64,000 nucleotides of DNA from Desulfovibrio subterraneus. GTDB taxonomy: Bacteria; Desulfobacterota; Desulfovibrionia; Desulfovibrionales; Desulfovibrionaceae. The stretch lies in assembly GCF_013340285.1 (NCBI RefSeq), contig NZ_BLVO01000016.1, positions 173,011 through 237,010 of the forward strand, in the 5' to 3' direction. Position 1 is the first letter of the stretch, and every line of letters starts with the position of its first letter. Positions 28,677 to 37,966 of the stretch are shown in pieces. The position numbers and the translations under genes were made by a program. The notes under the pieces were generated by a model. It saw nothing but the letters and a program-made list of their open reading frames with translations. It searched no databases and was not told the DNA's origin.

Positions 28677-30497
28677 CTACTCCGGCTTGTCTGCATTCTG
28701 CCGTTCGGCCGTCTGCAGCGTTGCAAAGAAGGCTGCTCCGGTGCCTGTTGCGGGATCAAGGGGGGATTCTACCCATATGTCACCGCCATGGGATTTGATG
28801 ATGCGGCGGCATATGGCAAGGCCGAGTCCGGCGCTCCCGTTCTTGGCGGCAGGTTCGGACGGATGTTCTATGCGGTAGAAGCGTTCGAATATGCGATCTT
28901 TTGCTTTTTCCGGTATGCCGGGTCCCTGATCGCGAACGCACAGGGCCATCTTGCCTTCATGCGGCCGTGCGGTAACGCTGACCGATGATCCGGCCGGACT
29001 GTATTTTATGGCGTTATCCAGCAGGTTGCGGAAGACCTCCATAAGTCCGTCCCGATCACCGAGTACGGAAAGCGGGCCTTCGGGCAGCATGTCCTCAAGT
29101 GTGATGTTCTTGGCCTGCGCCGTGTGCGAAAGGTCACGCAGCGACTGCCGTATAACCTCATGCGCATCAACGGGCGCAAGGTCGGTCATTTCGCCCTTGT
29201 GCTGGGTTCTGGCGAGCACCAGCAGCGAGTTGACCATCTTGGTCATGTGGTTGGCGTTTTTGAGAATGGTCTTGAGGAACGTGGCGGTCTGTTCCGGCTT
29301 GGCAGGCGGAGATTCGATAAGGGTTTCCGCAAAGCCTTTTATGCTGGTGAGGGGCGTTTTCAGTTCATGCGAAACGTTGGCCACGAAATCGCGGCGAACC
29401 TTCTCGAGCCGTTCGCGCTCGCTTATGTCATAAAACACGGCCACAACGCGTCGTGCGCCTGCGGGGTCCTTGAAGGGAACAAGGTTCACTTCAAAGAACC
29501 GGCTGTCGGAAAGTTCCATCTGCGTGCGCACGCCGGATTCGTCTTCGCCCTGTTCGATAAGGTCTATGACCATGCGGTGCAGTTCGGGCTTCATGGTCGC
29601 CTCAATCGGCGTTGCGCCGATTTTCTGCTCGATGCCGGGAAAGATGGTGGTCAGCGCCTTGTTGAAGGAATGTATGCGCCCCGCCGAATCGAACACCATG
29701 ACGCCTTCGTTCATGCCGTTGAATACGGCTTCCAGCCTGCCTTTCTGGTCAACGAGCATGGAAAGGTGCTGCTCAATATTGTGCGCCATGCCGTTGATGG
29801 CGTCCACAAGCGGCTTGAACTCGGTGCCGGGGTATTCGCGTATGCGCCTGTTGTAGTGTCCCTGCCCGATGCTCTGGGCCGTGCTCGCCAGTTCTATTAT
29901 GGAACGAAGCAGCGGCCTTGTGGAAAAATAGGCGATGAGCGAACTGGCCAGAATGACGACGAGGAACATCCATGTCATGCCTGATTCCAGCCTGTCGAGC
30001 CGCTCCTTGGCCACGGAAACGGGAATGGCCACGCGCAGCACGCCATCCTGCAGGCCGTTTGCCCCATGCACCGTGCGGGCAACATAAATAAGATACTTCT
30101 TGAGGGTGGTGGAGTAGCGGATTTCAAGGCCGGTTTCTCCATCCAGTGCCTGCCGTACTTCCGGCCTGCCACCGTGCGGGTCGAGCGAGGGAATATCTTC
30201 GATAGGAACATTGGAGTCGGCAACGACGATGCCGTCGACAATGTAGGTGATGCGCATGCCCATGCGTTCGCCAAGGCGTGTAAGGCGTGCATCCAGTTCG
30301 TTGCTGTCTGCTGGCAGGGCATATTCCTTGAGAATATGTTCAACAGTATCAAGCCCTTTTACCGCCCTGTCCTCTGCGTCGTTCATGATGTCGCCGCGAA
30401 GGGTGTTGTCGAAATAGTAGAAGGGCGGCAGCAGGGTGACCAAAAGCAGCAGCGCGGTGCCGATAAGAAGTCTGTTCCGGATCGAGAAGTTTTTCAT
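28677..30497 (-). CDS. phoR: PhoR-like phosphate-responsive sensor histidine kinase
   Basis: 606 residues: membrane segment about 8-28, periplasmic region to about 175, second segment about 175-195, HAMP about 195-250, PAS about 255-370, HisKA with VRRDFVANVSHELKTPLTS near 385, HATPase with LLDNAIKYSP and AGLGLAICRRI. The order HAMP-PAS-kinase and the VRRDFVANVSHELKTP motif are those of PhoR. It should phosphorylate PhoB, which is not encoded here. It is divergent from the Pit phosphate transporter across an 11-bp-periodic Pho-box-like site, which supports the assignment. The ribosome-binding site before ATG 30497 is weak. Confidence 0.88.
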   Translation of the reverse strand: MKNFSIRNRLLIGTALLLLVTLLPPFYYFDNTLRGDIMNDAEDRAVKGLDTVEHILKEYALPADSNELDARLTRLGERMGMRITYIVDGIVVADSNVPIEDIPSLDPHGGRPEVRQALDGETGLEIRYSTTLKKYLIYVARTVHGANGLQDGVLRVAIPVSVAKERLDRLESGMTWMFLVVILASSLIAYFSTRPLLRSIIELASTAQSIGQGHYNRRIREYPGTEFKPLVDAINGMAHNIEQHLSMLVDQKGRLEAVFNGMNEGVMVFDSAGRIHSFNKALTTIFPGIEQKIGATPIEATMKPELHRMVIDLIEQGEDESGVRTQMELSDSRFFEVNLVPFKDPAGARRVVAVFYDISERERLEKVRRDFVANVSHELKTPLTSIKGFAETLIESPPAKPEQTATFLKTILKNANHMTKMVNSLLVLARTQHKGEMTDLAPVDAHEVIRQSLRDLSHTAQAKNITLEDMLPEGPLSVLGDRDGLMEVFRNLLDNAIKYSPAGSSVSVTARPHEGKMALCVRDQGPGIPEKAKDRIFERFYRIEHPSEPAAKNGSAGLGLAICRRIIKSHGGDIWVESPLDPATGTGAAFFATLQTAERQNADKPE

Positions 30498-30519
30498 ATG
30501 CTTGGAGTAGATCGTAACA

Positions 30520-30559
30520 TTGTGGCGACTTTGTCACAGAACTGTTACAATTGTATGGT
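30520..30559 (+). promoter_or_regulatory. Pho-box-like tandem direct repeats (PhoB site)
   Basis: Four 7-base units spaced every 11 bases: TTGTGGC, TTGTCAC, CTGTTAC, GTATGGT, starting at 30520, 30531, 30542 and 30553. The two central ones match the E. coli Pho consensus CTGTCAT closely. Located between phoR (leftward) and the Pit gene (rightward), so it could control either or both. Confidence 0.65.
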
Positions 30560-30672
30560 AGCTCTGTTTCGGTTTTTTGACATAGAGGGCCTTTTGCATT
30601 TAGTACTCCTCCAGCTTTAGTCGTGCAACACGGCTGTTCACCATAACCAAATCGGGAACTATCGGACAACAC

Positions 30673-31908
30673 ATGGATATGTACACCGTTTTCCTGGCTC
30701 TATCAGTGGTTGCGGGCTTCCTCATGGCCTTCAACCTGGGGGCCAATGATGTTGCCAACTCCATGGCATCTGCCGTAGGCGCCAAGGCTATCACGTGCAA
30801 ACAGGCCGTGATGATTGCAGGCATCCTGAATTTTGTGGGTGCCGTTTTTCTGGGCGCTCATGTTACCAAAACGATTTCAAAGGGGATAATCAATCCCGAC
30901 ATGATAGCAGACCACAGGCTGCTCATGATCGGCATGTTTGCGGCGCTTCTTTCGGCGTCGTTGTGGGTTCTGGTGGCTACGCTCACGGCTCTGCCCGTTT
31001 CTTCCACGCACTCCATCGTCGGTTCCATTCTCGGGTTCGGTCTGGTTGCCGGCGGGCCGGAAGTGGTCAACTGGAGCCAGCTCGGGTTCGTGGTGCTTTC
31101 GTGGATCATTTCTCCCTTGTTTGGTGCGGCCATTGCGTATTTGGTATTCTGGCAGATACGCCGGTTCATCCTGTTCAAGTCGGACATGATCCGGGCGGCG
31201 CGCAAGTGGGCTCCGTTCTGGATTGCCGTGACCATTGTGCTGGTTATGCTTTCGTTTGTGCTGAAAACCCCGTTCGGGGAAAGCCTGCATCTGTCCACAA
31301 TGGGTGTGGTCGGGCTCGCGCTGGCTGTCATGGCCGGCAGCTGGGCCATTTCCCGTGCGTTCATCAGCAGGATTATTCCCGATGTGGATGAACAGCCCGA
31401 GGCGGTGGAGGGGTTGTTTCGTTCCATGCAGATAGGAACGAGCTGTTATGTGGCCATATCACAGGGTGCCAATGATGTTGCCAACGCCATCGGCCCTGTT
31501 GCTGCCATCTACATGATCGCGCGTGATCATAAGATGATGGCCAGTGCGGAAGTGCCGATATGGCTGCTGGTGATGGGCGGCGTGGGTATTGCCGTGGGTA
31601 TTGCACTGCTGGGCCACAAGGTTATGGCCACGGTCGGTGAAAAAATAACCCAGCTGACGAATACCCGCGGTTTCGCAGTGGATTTTGGTGCCGCGACCAC
31701 GGTTCTCATGGCTTCCAACCTTGGCATGCCGGTTTCCACCACCCATGCGGCAGTGGGTTCCATTGTGGGTGTCGGCCTTGCAAGGGGCTTCGGCGCGGTA
31801 GACTTCCGCGTCCTGTTCAAGATAGTAATCTATTGGGTGCTGACTGTGCCGATTGCGGCCTTCAGCAGCATTGTGATTTTTCAGCTTCTGCGCTGGGCCA
31901 CGCTGTAG
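30673..31908 (+). CDS. pit: Pit-family inorganic phosphate transporter
   Basis: 411 residues, about ten membrane segments. The two inverted halves each carry the signature: FNLGANDVANSMASAVGA near residue 18 and SQGANDVANAIGPVAA near 263, plus the matching PVSSTHSIVGSILG and PVSTTHAAVGSIVG. Cation-coupled phosphate uptake. A Pho-box-like site is upstream, unusual for Pit proteins, which are constitutive in E. coli. Followed after 51 bases by a PhoU-like gene, a common pairing. Confidence 0.95.
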   Translation: MDMYTVFLALSVVAGFLMAFNLGANDVANSMASAVGAKAITCKQAVMIAGILNFVGAVFLGAHVTKTISKGIINPDMIADHRLLMIGMFAALLSASLWVLVATLTALPVSSTHSIVGSILGFGLVAGGPEVVNWSQLGFVVLSWIISPLFGAAIAYLVFWQIRRFILFKSDMIRAARKWAPFWIAVTIVLVMLSFVLKTPFGESLHLSTMGVVGLALAVMAGSWAISRAFISRIIPDVDEQPEAVEGLFRSMQIGTSCYVAISQGANDVANAIGPVAAIYMIARDHKMMASAEVPIWLLVMGGVGIAVGIALLGHKVMATVGEKITQLTNTRGFAVDFGAATTVLMASNLGMPVSTTHAAVGSIVGVGLARGFGAVDFRVLFKIVIYWVLTVPIAAFSSIVIFQLLRWATL

Positions 31909-31959
31909 CCTTGCCTGACGGCGCTGACGCCAACCATATTTTTGTATCGGAGGACGTTT

Positions 31960-32637
31960 ATGACATTCAAAGTACCGTTTTTCGGCTTACTTTCCGAGCG
32001 TAGCCCCATGGGCGGCCTGCTGGAACACTATGCGCAGATAGGTAAGGGAATGGGGCTTATCCGCGAGTCGCTGGAATGCTACATTACCGGCGGCCAGTGC
32101 CGCGAGTTCAATTCTCTGCAGGAAGAGGTGAACGAGGTTGAGGACAAGGCGGACAAGATCAAGCGCAATATCCGCAACCATCTGCCCCGCGGTCTGTTCA
32201 TGGCCGTGGATAAGACTCTGTTCCTCAACTACACCCGCAGTCAGGACAACATTCTCGATGCCGGACAGGATGCCCTGAACTGGCTGGCCATGCGCCGCGT
32301 CGAGGTGCCGGAAATGTTCCACAAGCAGTTCCTCGATTACATGGACGCCGTGGACAAGACCCTTGAACTGCTCGGACCCGCCCTTGAAGCAACCATCGGC
32401 CTTGTGCAGGGTGTGGGCAAGCTGGACCGTGAAGGCGTGAAAAACACCTTCCGCGCCATCCGCTACCACCACAAGGATGTGTTCCGTTACAAGCAGCAGC
32501 TCATATCCGCCATTTACAATTCGGATATGGAGTTCAAGGACATTTACCAGCTGCTCCACTTTGTGGAGTGCCTGAACGAAATGTCGCACAACGCAGAGAA
32601 CTGCGCAGACATGCTGCGGGCGATGATCGCACGCTAG
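31960..32637 (+). CDS. DUF47 PhoU-like protein partner of the Pit transporter
   Basis: 225 residues, all helical, DUF47/TIGR00153 family, related to PhoU. Acidic metal-binding stretches such as EEVNEVEDKADKIKRNIRNH and NCADMLRAM are present. ATG 31960 has GGAGG six bases upstream; a start six codons earlier is possible. Members sit beside Pit genes and probably regulate uptake. Followed by a strong terminator, so pit and this gene form a two-gene unit. Confidence 0.93.
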   Translation: MTFKVPFFGLLSERSPMGGLLEHYAQIGKGMGLIRESLECYITGGQCREFNSLQEEVNEVEDKADKIKRNIRNHLPRGLFMAVDKTLFLNYTRSQDNILDAGQDALNWLAMRRVEVPEMFHKQFLDYMDAVDKTLELLGPALEATIGLVQGVGKLDREGVKNTFRAIRYHHKDVFRYKQQLISAIYNSDMEFKDIYQLLHFVECLNEMSHNAENCADMLRAMIAR

Positions 32638-32664
32638 CAGAAACTGCTGATAAGAGAATGAAGA

Positions 32665-32694
32665 AGCCGGAGGCAATGCCTCCGGCTTTTTTTA
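32665..32694 (+). terminator. Terminator of the pit operon
   Basis: AGCCGGAGGC / GCCTCCGGCT stem, three-base loop and seven T, 27 bases after the stop. Confidence 0.93.
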
Positions 32695-32748
32695 TGGGGA
32701 CGGTGGCCTGTACAGAACTGGACAGAGCTGAGCAGGTCAGACGTGCCG

Positions 32749-33642
32749 CTAGGCGGGCGGATAGGCGATGCCGTACGTATCGTGCAGCACCTGCCGCGCT
32801 TCTTCTTCACGCAGGCGGTAGAGGTTTGCGTCAGTCATGGCGGCATGACCTCGTCCGTGTTGCACATGGCTGTATATTGGCACATGGCGGCAGCGGAACC
32901 CCATGTTGGAAATGTCGCGGAACCAGGCAACCCCCACATCGGTAATGAAGCCGCGCTGCTTGTCGTATGCCCCGAACGGGGCGGCAGGGCCGTTGGGCAT
33001 GGTCACCCGCCGCGCCTTGCGCAGATTGATGAGGGCAGACCATTCATTGACGCGGCAGACAGGCAGCGGCCACGGACGGGAACGTAAATCCGAAGAGAAG
33101 TCAGATAGGGGCGCCGCAAGGCTGCTTGCCGCTTGCTCGTACAGTGCTTTCAGTTCTCCGAAGTTCGGGCGGTAGTTCCAGTAGCGGAAGGAATCGCACT
33201 TGCCCGCACGGTGTGCGGGGCAGGTCCAGCACATGCCTATGTGTCCTGCGGCCATGTCATGACCGATATGCTCATTGAGCAGGCCGATGATATCACCTGT
33301 GTAGTGGCAGTCGTTATGCGTGGTGAAGAGCAGGTCTTTTTCGGACTGCTCGAATCCATATTGATAGCGCAGGGATAAACGGGCGGTGTCGTCCTTCCAA
33401 TGTCTGCGGGCTATGGCGCCCACATAGAACCAGCGGGGAGGAACATACCGCACGATGCGGTCGTGGTAGCGGGAGAGGATGAACTCGTGTGAGCCGAAAT
33501 CGTGCCCGCTCTCAGCGGTGTTTTCCTCGATGAAGAATATGCGGTCGATATGCTGGCCGGAATGTTCCATGAGCGAAGTGATGGCAAGCGCCGTCTGCAC
33601 GGGCTTGCCACATACGTTTATTACGCAGTCAACGTTGCTCAT
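32749..33642 (-). CDS. Putative glycosyltransferase
   Basis: 297 residues. The start MSNVDCVINVCGKPVQTALA and LLFTTHNDCHYTGDI with its HND motif suggest a GT-A/GT2-like fold. A CWTCPAHRAGKC cysteine cluster near the middle is unusual for such enzymes. ATG 33642 is preferred (GGAAGG eight bases upstream) over an in-frame ATG 48 bases earlier. Monocistronic between convergent and divergent neighbours; I do not recognise a pathway. Could also be a non-enzymatic relative. Confidence 0.65.
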   Translation of the reverse strand: MSNVDCVINVCGKPVQTALAITSLMEHSGQHIDRIFFIEENTAESGHDFGSHEFILSRYHDRIVRYVPPRWFYVGAIARRHWKDDTARLSLRYQYGFEQSEKDLLFTTHNDCHYTGDIIGLLNEHIGHDMAAGHIGMCWTCPAHRAGKCDSFRYWNYRPNFGELKALYEQAASSLAAPLSDFSSDLRSRPWPLPVCRVNEWSALINLRKARRVTMPNGPAAPFGAYDKQRGFITDVGVAWFRDISNMGFRCRHVPIYSHVQHGRGHAAMTDANLYRLREEEARQVLHDTYGIAYPPA

Positions 33643-33864
33643 TCTCTTAACCTTCCGGATGCATGAAGGAGTTTGTTCGTGGATATTCAAAGTGTTACGT
33701 CAGTATGCGGAGTATGTCCAGCAGAAGGCTGAGAGAAACCGGCTGTTACAGAGAAAGGCGCTGCACCGGCCTGCAACCACCTTGCCTCCGCTCCCTTGGA
33801 AGATTATTCATCAGGTAAGAGAATTAATCAGACGTATTTTATTACGAAATGAAGTGGTGAAGCC

Positions 33865-34731
33865 ATGCTGGAAATAGATCTGCTCCGTTGTTTTGTGGCT
33901 GTTGTGGACTGTGGCGGGTTCACACATGCGGGCAGCCGCATCGGTCTCAGCCAGTCTGCCGTGAGCCAGCGTATACGCAGGCTGGAAGAGCGGATAGGGG
34001 CGCGTCTTTTCGTGCGCACCACCCGTGCCTTTGAGCTGAGTGCGGAAGGGGAGATACTTTTAGGCTATGCGCGCCGCATTGCCGACCTGCACGAAGAAGC
34101 GCTTGAGCGGCTCAAGGCCCCGCGCATGAAGGGAACATTGCGTGTGGGATTTGTGGACTATTTCGGGCCGGATGTGCTGCCGGAGACCATCCGCAGGTTT
34201 TCGCGCACCTACCCTGATGTGCACCTTGAAATGCATGCGGGAATGGGCATGGACCTGCGACCGCTCTATGACAACGGGCAGCTTGATCTGCTCATCTCCG
34301 GTGACGATGGCTCCGGTACTGGGCGTCTGGTGGCGCGCGATGCGCTGGTGTGGGCCTGTGGTCAGGACTATGCGGCTGCCCTGCCGTGTGCAGGTGCAGA
34401 GAGAATCCCCCTTGTGGCCTTGCCGCAGCCCTGCGTGTTCCGCATAACGGCCATGGAGGCGCTGGATGCCTTGCAGGCAGGCTGGGAGGTAGTGTTCACA
34501 GGCACAGGCATGGCCAGTGTGCTGGCAGCGCTGCGGGCAGGGCTTGGTATTTCCGTGCTGCCTGCCAGTGCCGTTGCACCGGGGCTGAAGGTGCTGGATG
34601 CGGAGGCAGGATTCCCCGCCCTGCCGGACTTTGCCACCTATGTGTATTCATCCGGCGGAGTGGCAGAGGAATTGAAGGAATTGTTTATTGCCTGTCTTGA
34701 GCAGCAGTTTGCGCCGCTGTGCAGGTTGTAA
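33865..34731 (+). CDS. LysR-family transcriptional regulator
   Basis: 288 residues. N-terminal winged helix: LRCFVAVVDCGGFTHAGSRI, then GLSQSAVSQRIRRLEERIGA and the LFVRTTRAFELSAEGE wing, all standard. The effector domain (from about 90, KGTLRVGFVDYFGPDVLPE) resembles periplasmic-binding folds. Convergent with the nitroreductase gene at 34959, so that gene is not the classic divergent target; the divergent neighbour is the glycosyltransferase gene at 32749. Target and effector unknown. Confidence 0.93.
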   Translation: MLEIDLLRCFVAVVDCGGFTHAGSRIGLSQSAVSQRIRRLEERIGARLFVRTTRAFELSAEGEILLGYARRIADLHEEALERLKAPRMKGTLRVGFVDYFGPDVLPETIRRFSRTYPDVHLEMHAGMGMDLRPLYDNGQLDLLISGDDGSGTGRLVARDALVWACGQDYAAALPCAGAERIPLVALPQPCVFRITAMEALDALQAGWEVVFTGTGMASVLAALRAGLGISVLPASAVAPGLKVLDAEAGFPALPDFATYVYSSGGVAEELKELFIACLEQQFAPLCRL

Positions 34732-34734
34732 AAG

Positions 34735-34946
34735 AGGATGCCTTGCGTCAGGAAGGCGTCCGGACAAAGTTTGTTTGAGTTTAGTCTGCCTCCGGCGGGC
34801 AGGGGGATAATCCTCCTGCACCCTATGTAAGCGATATCATTTTCCTATTTGGCTTCAGGTTCGGCTTGACGGGGGGCGGTTTTACTGCAAACAAGAGGTT
34901 GTCATAAAACTGAGAGGATACCTTGCGTCAGGAAGGCATCCTCTCT
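34735..34946 (-). repeat. Terminator-nested intergenic repeat, copy C (minus orientation)
   Basis: Bracketed on both sides by the same hairpin-forming block, GAGGATxCCTTGCGTCAGG (34735 and 34914). On the minus strand the inside reads TATGACAACC, TTTGCAGTAAAACC, CGTCAAGCCG, CCTGAAGCC, ATATCGCTTACA, GGGTGCAGG and a G-run/C-run hairpin, matching copies A, B and D in order. Confidence 0.85.
34914..34946 (-). terminator. Terminator of the nfsB-like gene (right bracket of copy C)
   Basis: GAGAGGATACCTT / AAGGCATCCTCTC stem about 12 bases from the stop. A degraded second copy of the block at 34735-34763 follows the LysR gene. Confidence 0.7.
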
Positions 34947-34958
34947 TGTTGGCGCAGG

Positions 34959-35615
34959 CTACATTTCAGTGATGATGGTGCCGAGCGGCCAGCGGGATTT
35001 CGGGGTAATGGCGTTGAAATCATCTGCGGCACCGTAGCCCAGCGAGACGATGACCGAGGGATAGAAGCCCTTGTCGCTCAGGCCCAGTTCCCTGTTCAGC
35101 ACTTCGTAGTCGAATCCTTCCATGGGGCATGCGTGAATGCCGAGATGGGCCGCGCCGATGAGCAGGTTGCCCAGTGCGATGAAGGTCTGCTTTTCCATCC
35201 AGTGGCGGGCATCCTTCAGTTCGGTCCTGTGCAGGTTGGTGAAGTATTCGCGGCCCTTCTTGTTCATGGCCATGACCTCGTCAGAGGGGAAGCGGCCATC
35301 AAGGCGTTCCTGCTCCACAATGGCGTCGGTGTAGGCGGTGTCTATGTCGGTTTTGGTGCACAGCACCACCACGTGCGAGGCGTTGCGGATTTTGGGGGCG
35401 TTGAACTCGTAGAAGCCGTGGGCGGAACGGGCTATGCGCTCCTTGCCTTCTTCCGTGCCTGCAATGACAAAATGCCACGGCTGGGAGTTGGTGGAAGACG
35501 GACTGAGCTGGAGTATCTGCTTTACGGCAGCGATGGTGGCTTCGGGGATTCTGCGGGTGGGGTCGAATTTCTTGGTGGTGTGCCGCGTTGCCAGCAGGGA
35601 AATGTAATCAGACAT
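34959..35615 (-). CDS. NfsB-like oxygen-insensitive nitroreductase / dihydropteridine reductase
   Basis: 218 residues, FMN-dependent. N-terminal ATRHTTKKFDPTRRIPE, SPSSTNSQPWHFVIA and the C-terminal GYGAADDFNAITPKSRWPL match the NfsB/NfnB group. ATG 35615 has AAGGAG seven bases upstream; an ATG at 35666 is less likely. Likely acts on quinones or nitro compounds with NAD(P)H. Distinct from the shorter nitroreductase at 15770. Isolated transcription unit flanked by repeat copies C and B. Confidence 0.93.
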   Translation of the reverse strand: MSDYISLLATRHTTKKFDPTRRIPEATIAAVKQILQLSPSSTNSQPWHFVIAGTEEGKERIARSAHGFYEFNAPKIRNASHVVVLCTKTDIDTAYTDAIVEQERLDGRFPSDEVMAMNKKGREYFTNLHRTELKDARHWMEKQTFIALGNLLIGAAHLGIHACPMEGFDYEVLNRELGLSDKGFYPSVIVSLGYGAADDFNAITPKSRWPLGTIITEM

Positions 35616-35761
35616 GGTTGTGCTCCTTATATGATGGGCGTGCTGTTGTGGTTCATTCTTGAGCATATAGTGCGCATGGAGCCTGCTTTTGTAAAATTAA
35701 TATTTCCCTGTTGATTTATCTGCACTGCTAATGAATAGCTGGATACCCGTTCGTACAAAAC

Positions 35762-35950
35762 AAAACAGCCCCTTGCGGGGCCGTTTTCAGGGTAATGACA
35801 AACCTTCGTTTTCAGGAAAACCTCATTCCCGTTAAGCCGGGGCTGAGATCCAAAAAACGGATTTTCATCGCTAATACGAGGGGAGCCCAAAAAAATACCA
35901 GAAATGGCGTTATCAGCAGCCTGAAACAGCCCCTTGCGGGGCTGTTTTGT
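35762..35950 (+). repeat. Terminator-nested intergenic repeat, copy B
   Basis: Two identical hairpin blocks CAGCCCCTTGCGGGGC (35766 and 35927) bracket the element. Inside are GGTAATGACAAACC, TTTTCAGGAAAACC, CGTTAAGCCGG, ACGGATTTTCATCGCTAA, TACGAGG, a short deletion relative to copy A, then ATACCAGAAATGGCGTTATC and CTGAAA. Of the four, it is closest to copy A. Confidence 0.88.
35925..35949 (-). terminator. Terminator of the TPR gene (right bracket of copy B)
   Basis: ACAGCCCC / GGGGCTGT stem with TTGC loop. T-run on the plus strand (TTTTGTATT); the minus strand continues TTTCAGG. About 20 bases from the stop of the TPR gene. Confidence 0.7.
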
Positions 35951-35968
35951 ATTCTGTGTGAAAGGAGG

Positions 35969-36775
35969 TTATTCCTTTCCCATTTTTTTGTTGGCGAAGA
36001 GGAGCATTTTTTTGGCTTCCTCAAAGTCCGGACTGAGCTTTATGGCCATGCAGGCGGCCTTGGCACACTTGTCCCAGCGTTTCCAGTCCACATACAGCCG
36101 GCCGAGGTTGAAGAAGAGATGGGGGTCTCTTCCCGCAAACTTTACGGCCCTTGCAAAGTACTTCTCCGCCACATCAAACTTGCCGAGCTTGCGCAGGGCA
36201 ATGCCTATGCGGTTGTAGAAGTGTATTGATTCCGGGCTCTCGTCAATGGCGGCTGCAAGGTACTCATAAGCTTCTTCATACCTTCCTGCCTTGATGAACT
36301 TGTCACCGATGTTCCCCTTCAATTCAGGGTCGTTGGAAAACTCGGTAACCAGAGCCTTGAAGACGGCGCTGGCCTCGGTGTACTGGCGTGCATCCAGAAG
36401 CTGCTGGCCGCGCTCAAGCTCATCCTGCTTGCGCTTGTCCATCATGCTCATGATCAGCTGTGCCTCGTTGGCAGCAGAGTTCATGAGCTCCTGCAGCAGC
36501 TCCTTGATGATGTCCAGAATATCGCGCTCTTTGCCGGGCGCGTATTGTATCATGAGCGGAAAGACCTTGCGCAGTTCCTTGTCGTTATTCAGGTGGTGCG
36601 CGTTATCTTCCAGCAGGCGCTGAAACTCTTCTTTCTCCGCCTTCATCAGCGGATTTTTAAGAAAGGTCAGCAGCGCATCATGATACGCCTGCGCAGCAGG
36701 CTGGTACTTGCCCTGCTTGAGCAGTGAGCGGATCTGGTTAAGCTGTTGCCTGGCCCTTGTCAGTTCGGCGGACAT
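35969..36775 (-). CDS. Tetratricopeptide-repeat protein
   Basis: 268 residues, soluble. The N-terminal half is helical (RQQLNQIRSLLKQGKYQPAA, a TPR-like hairpin) and the C-terminal part from about 125 has at least three clear TPR units: QQLLDARQYTEASAVFKALV, GDKFIKAGRYEEAYEYLAAA, GIALRKLGKFDVAEKYFARA, LGRLYVDWKRWDKCAKAACM. Likely a scaffold; partner unknown. GGAG precedes ATG 36775. Lies 66 bases after carA on the same strand and may share its transcript. Ends in a Lys-rich tail. Confidence 0.88.
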   Translation of the reverse strand: MSAELTRARQQLNQIRSLLKQGKYQPAAQAYHDALLTFLKNPLMKAEKEEFQRLLEDNAHHLNNDKELRKVFPLMIQYAPGKERDILDIIKELLQELMNSAANEAQLIMSMMDKRKQDELERGQQLLDARQYTEASAVFKALVTEFSNDPELKGNIGDKFIKAGRYEEAYEYLAAAIDESPESIHFYNRIGIALRKLGKFDVAEKYFARAVKFAGRDPHLFFNLGRLYVDWKRWDKCAKAACMAIKLSPDFEEAKKMLLFANKKMGKE

Positions 36776-36841
36776 GTATGCTCCGGTGTATTCTGGTTGT
36801 CCGGAGGAGCCACAGCAGGGCTGCGGTTCCGGGGCGCACTG

Positions 36842-37966
36842 CTATGCGCCGGTATGCTCCTGCATCATATCACGGAAGCGCTTGAAGAAATAGTGGCTAT
36901 CGTTAGGGCCGGGGCACGCTTCAGGGTGGTGCTGCACGGAAATGACCTTCTTGGTCTTGTGTGCAATGCCTTCCACGGTGTTGTCGTTCAGGTTCAGGTG
37001 GGTGACTTCCACATCGTCGCCGCTCAGTTCCACACAGAAGCCGTGGTTCTGGGAAGAGATTTCGATGCGGCCGGTCTGCAGATCCTTTACGGGGTGGTTG
37101 CAGCCGTGGTGCCCGAACTTGAGCTTGCTCGTGGTGCCGCCAAGCGCATGGCCGAGCAGCTGGTGGCCGAGGCATATGCCTGCCACGGGCAGCATGTCGA
37201 CCAGCTTGGTGATCTGGGCGATTTCATCCTTGAGCGTTGCGGGGTCGCCGGGGCCGTTGGAGAGGAACACGCCGTCGGCCTTGACCGTGGCAACCTGTTC
37301 TGCCGTGAAGCTGGGGGGAACAACGAGCATGTCGAAGCCCTGTTCCGCAAGCAGGCGCAGAATGTTCCACTTGATACCGAAGTCATAGACCACGATTTTG
37401 GGGCCGGTGCCCTTCCATGCGTGCTCGCCGTTGACCAGCGTAACAGGCTGCGGCTTTTCGCCGTCCCACACATAGGGGCCTTCGGGGGCCACAACGTCAA
37501 CAAGGTTCTGGCCTTCCATGGAAGGCAGCTGGCGCGCGCGCTCCACGAGCTTGGCAGGATCAAGTTCCTCGGTGGAGATGAGACCGCGCATGGCTCCGTT
37601 GATGCGGATGTGGCGGGTCAGGGCGCGGGTGTCGATACCTTCGATGCCGAGCACGCCGTACCGCTTGAGGTATTCGGGCAGGCTTTCCACGGAGCGCCAG
37701 TTGGAGGGCTCTTTGCAGCACTCCTTCACGATCAGCGCGGCGCAATGCACCTTGCCGGATTCGAGGTCTTCCTTGGTAATGCCGTAGTTGCCGATGAGCG
37801 GATAGGTCATGCAGACCATCTGGCCGGTATACGAGGGGTCGGTCAGGATTTCCTGATAGCCGGTCATGCCGGTATTGAAGATAACTTCGCCGCCCGCCTC
37901 ACCGGCACCGGTGAACGAACGTCCTTCAAGTACGAAGCCGTCTTCAAGGGCTAAAATGGCTTTCAT
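36842..37966 (-). CDS. carA: Carbamoyl-phosphate synthase, small (glutaminase) subunit
   Basis: 374 residues. Hydrolyses glutamine to supply ammonia to CarB for carbamoyl phosphate (pyrimidine and arginine synthesis). Class I amidotransferase triad: Cys in [17 protein letters not shown], His and Glu in [13 protein letters not shown]-terminal [20 protein letters not shown] and [14 protein letters not shown] are family signatures. The ATG overlaps the kdsB stop as ATGA, so translation is coupled. carB is not in the window, an unusual separation. Confidence 0.96.
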   Translation of the reverse strand: MKAILALEDGFVLEGRSFTGAGEAGGEVIFNTGMTGYQEILTDPSYTGQMVCMTYPLIGNYGITKEDLESGKVHCAALIVKECCKEPSNWRSVESLPEYLKRYGVLGIEGIDTRALTRHIRINGAMRGLISTEELDPAKLVERARQLPSMEGQNLVDVVAPEGPYVWDGEKPQPVTLVNGEHAWKGTGPKIVVYDFGIKWNILRLLAEQGFDMLVVPPSFTAEQVATVKADGVFLSNGPGDPATLKDEIAQITKLVDMLPVAGICLGHQLLGHALGGTTSKLKFGHHGCNHPVKDLQTGRIEISSQNHGFCVELSGDDVEVTHLNLNDNTVEGIAHKTKKVISVQHHPEACPGPNDSHYFFKRFRDMMQEHTGA

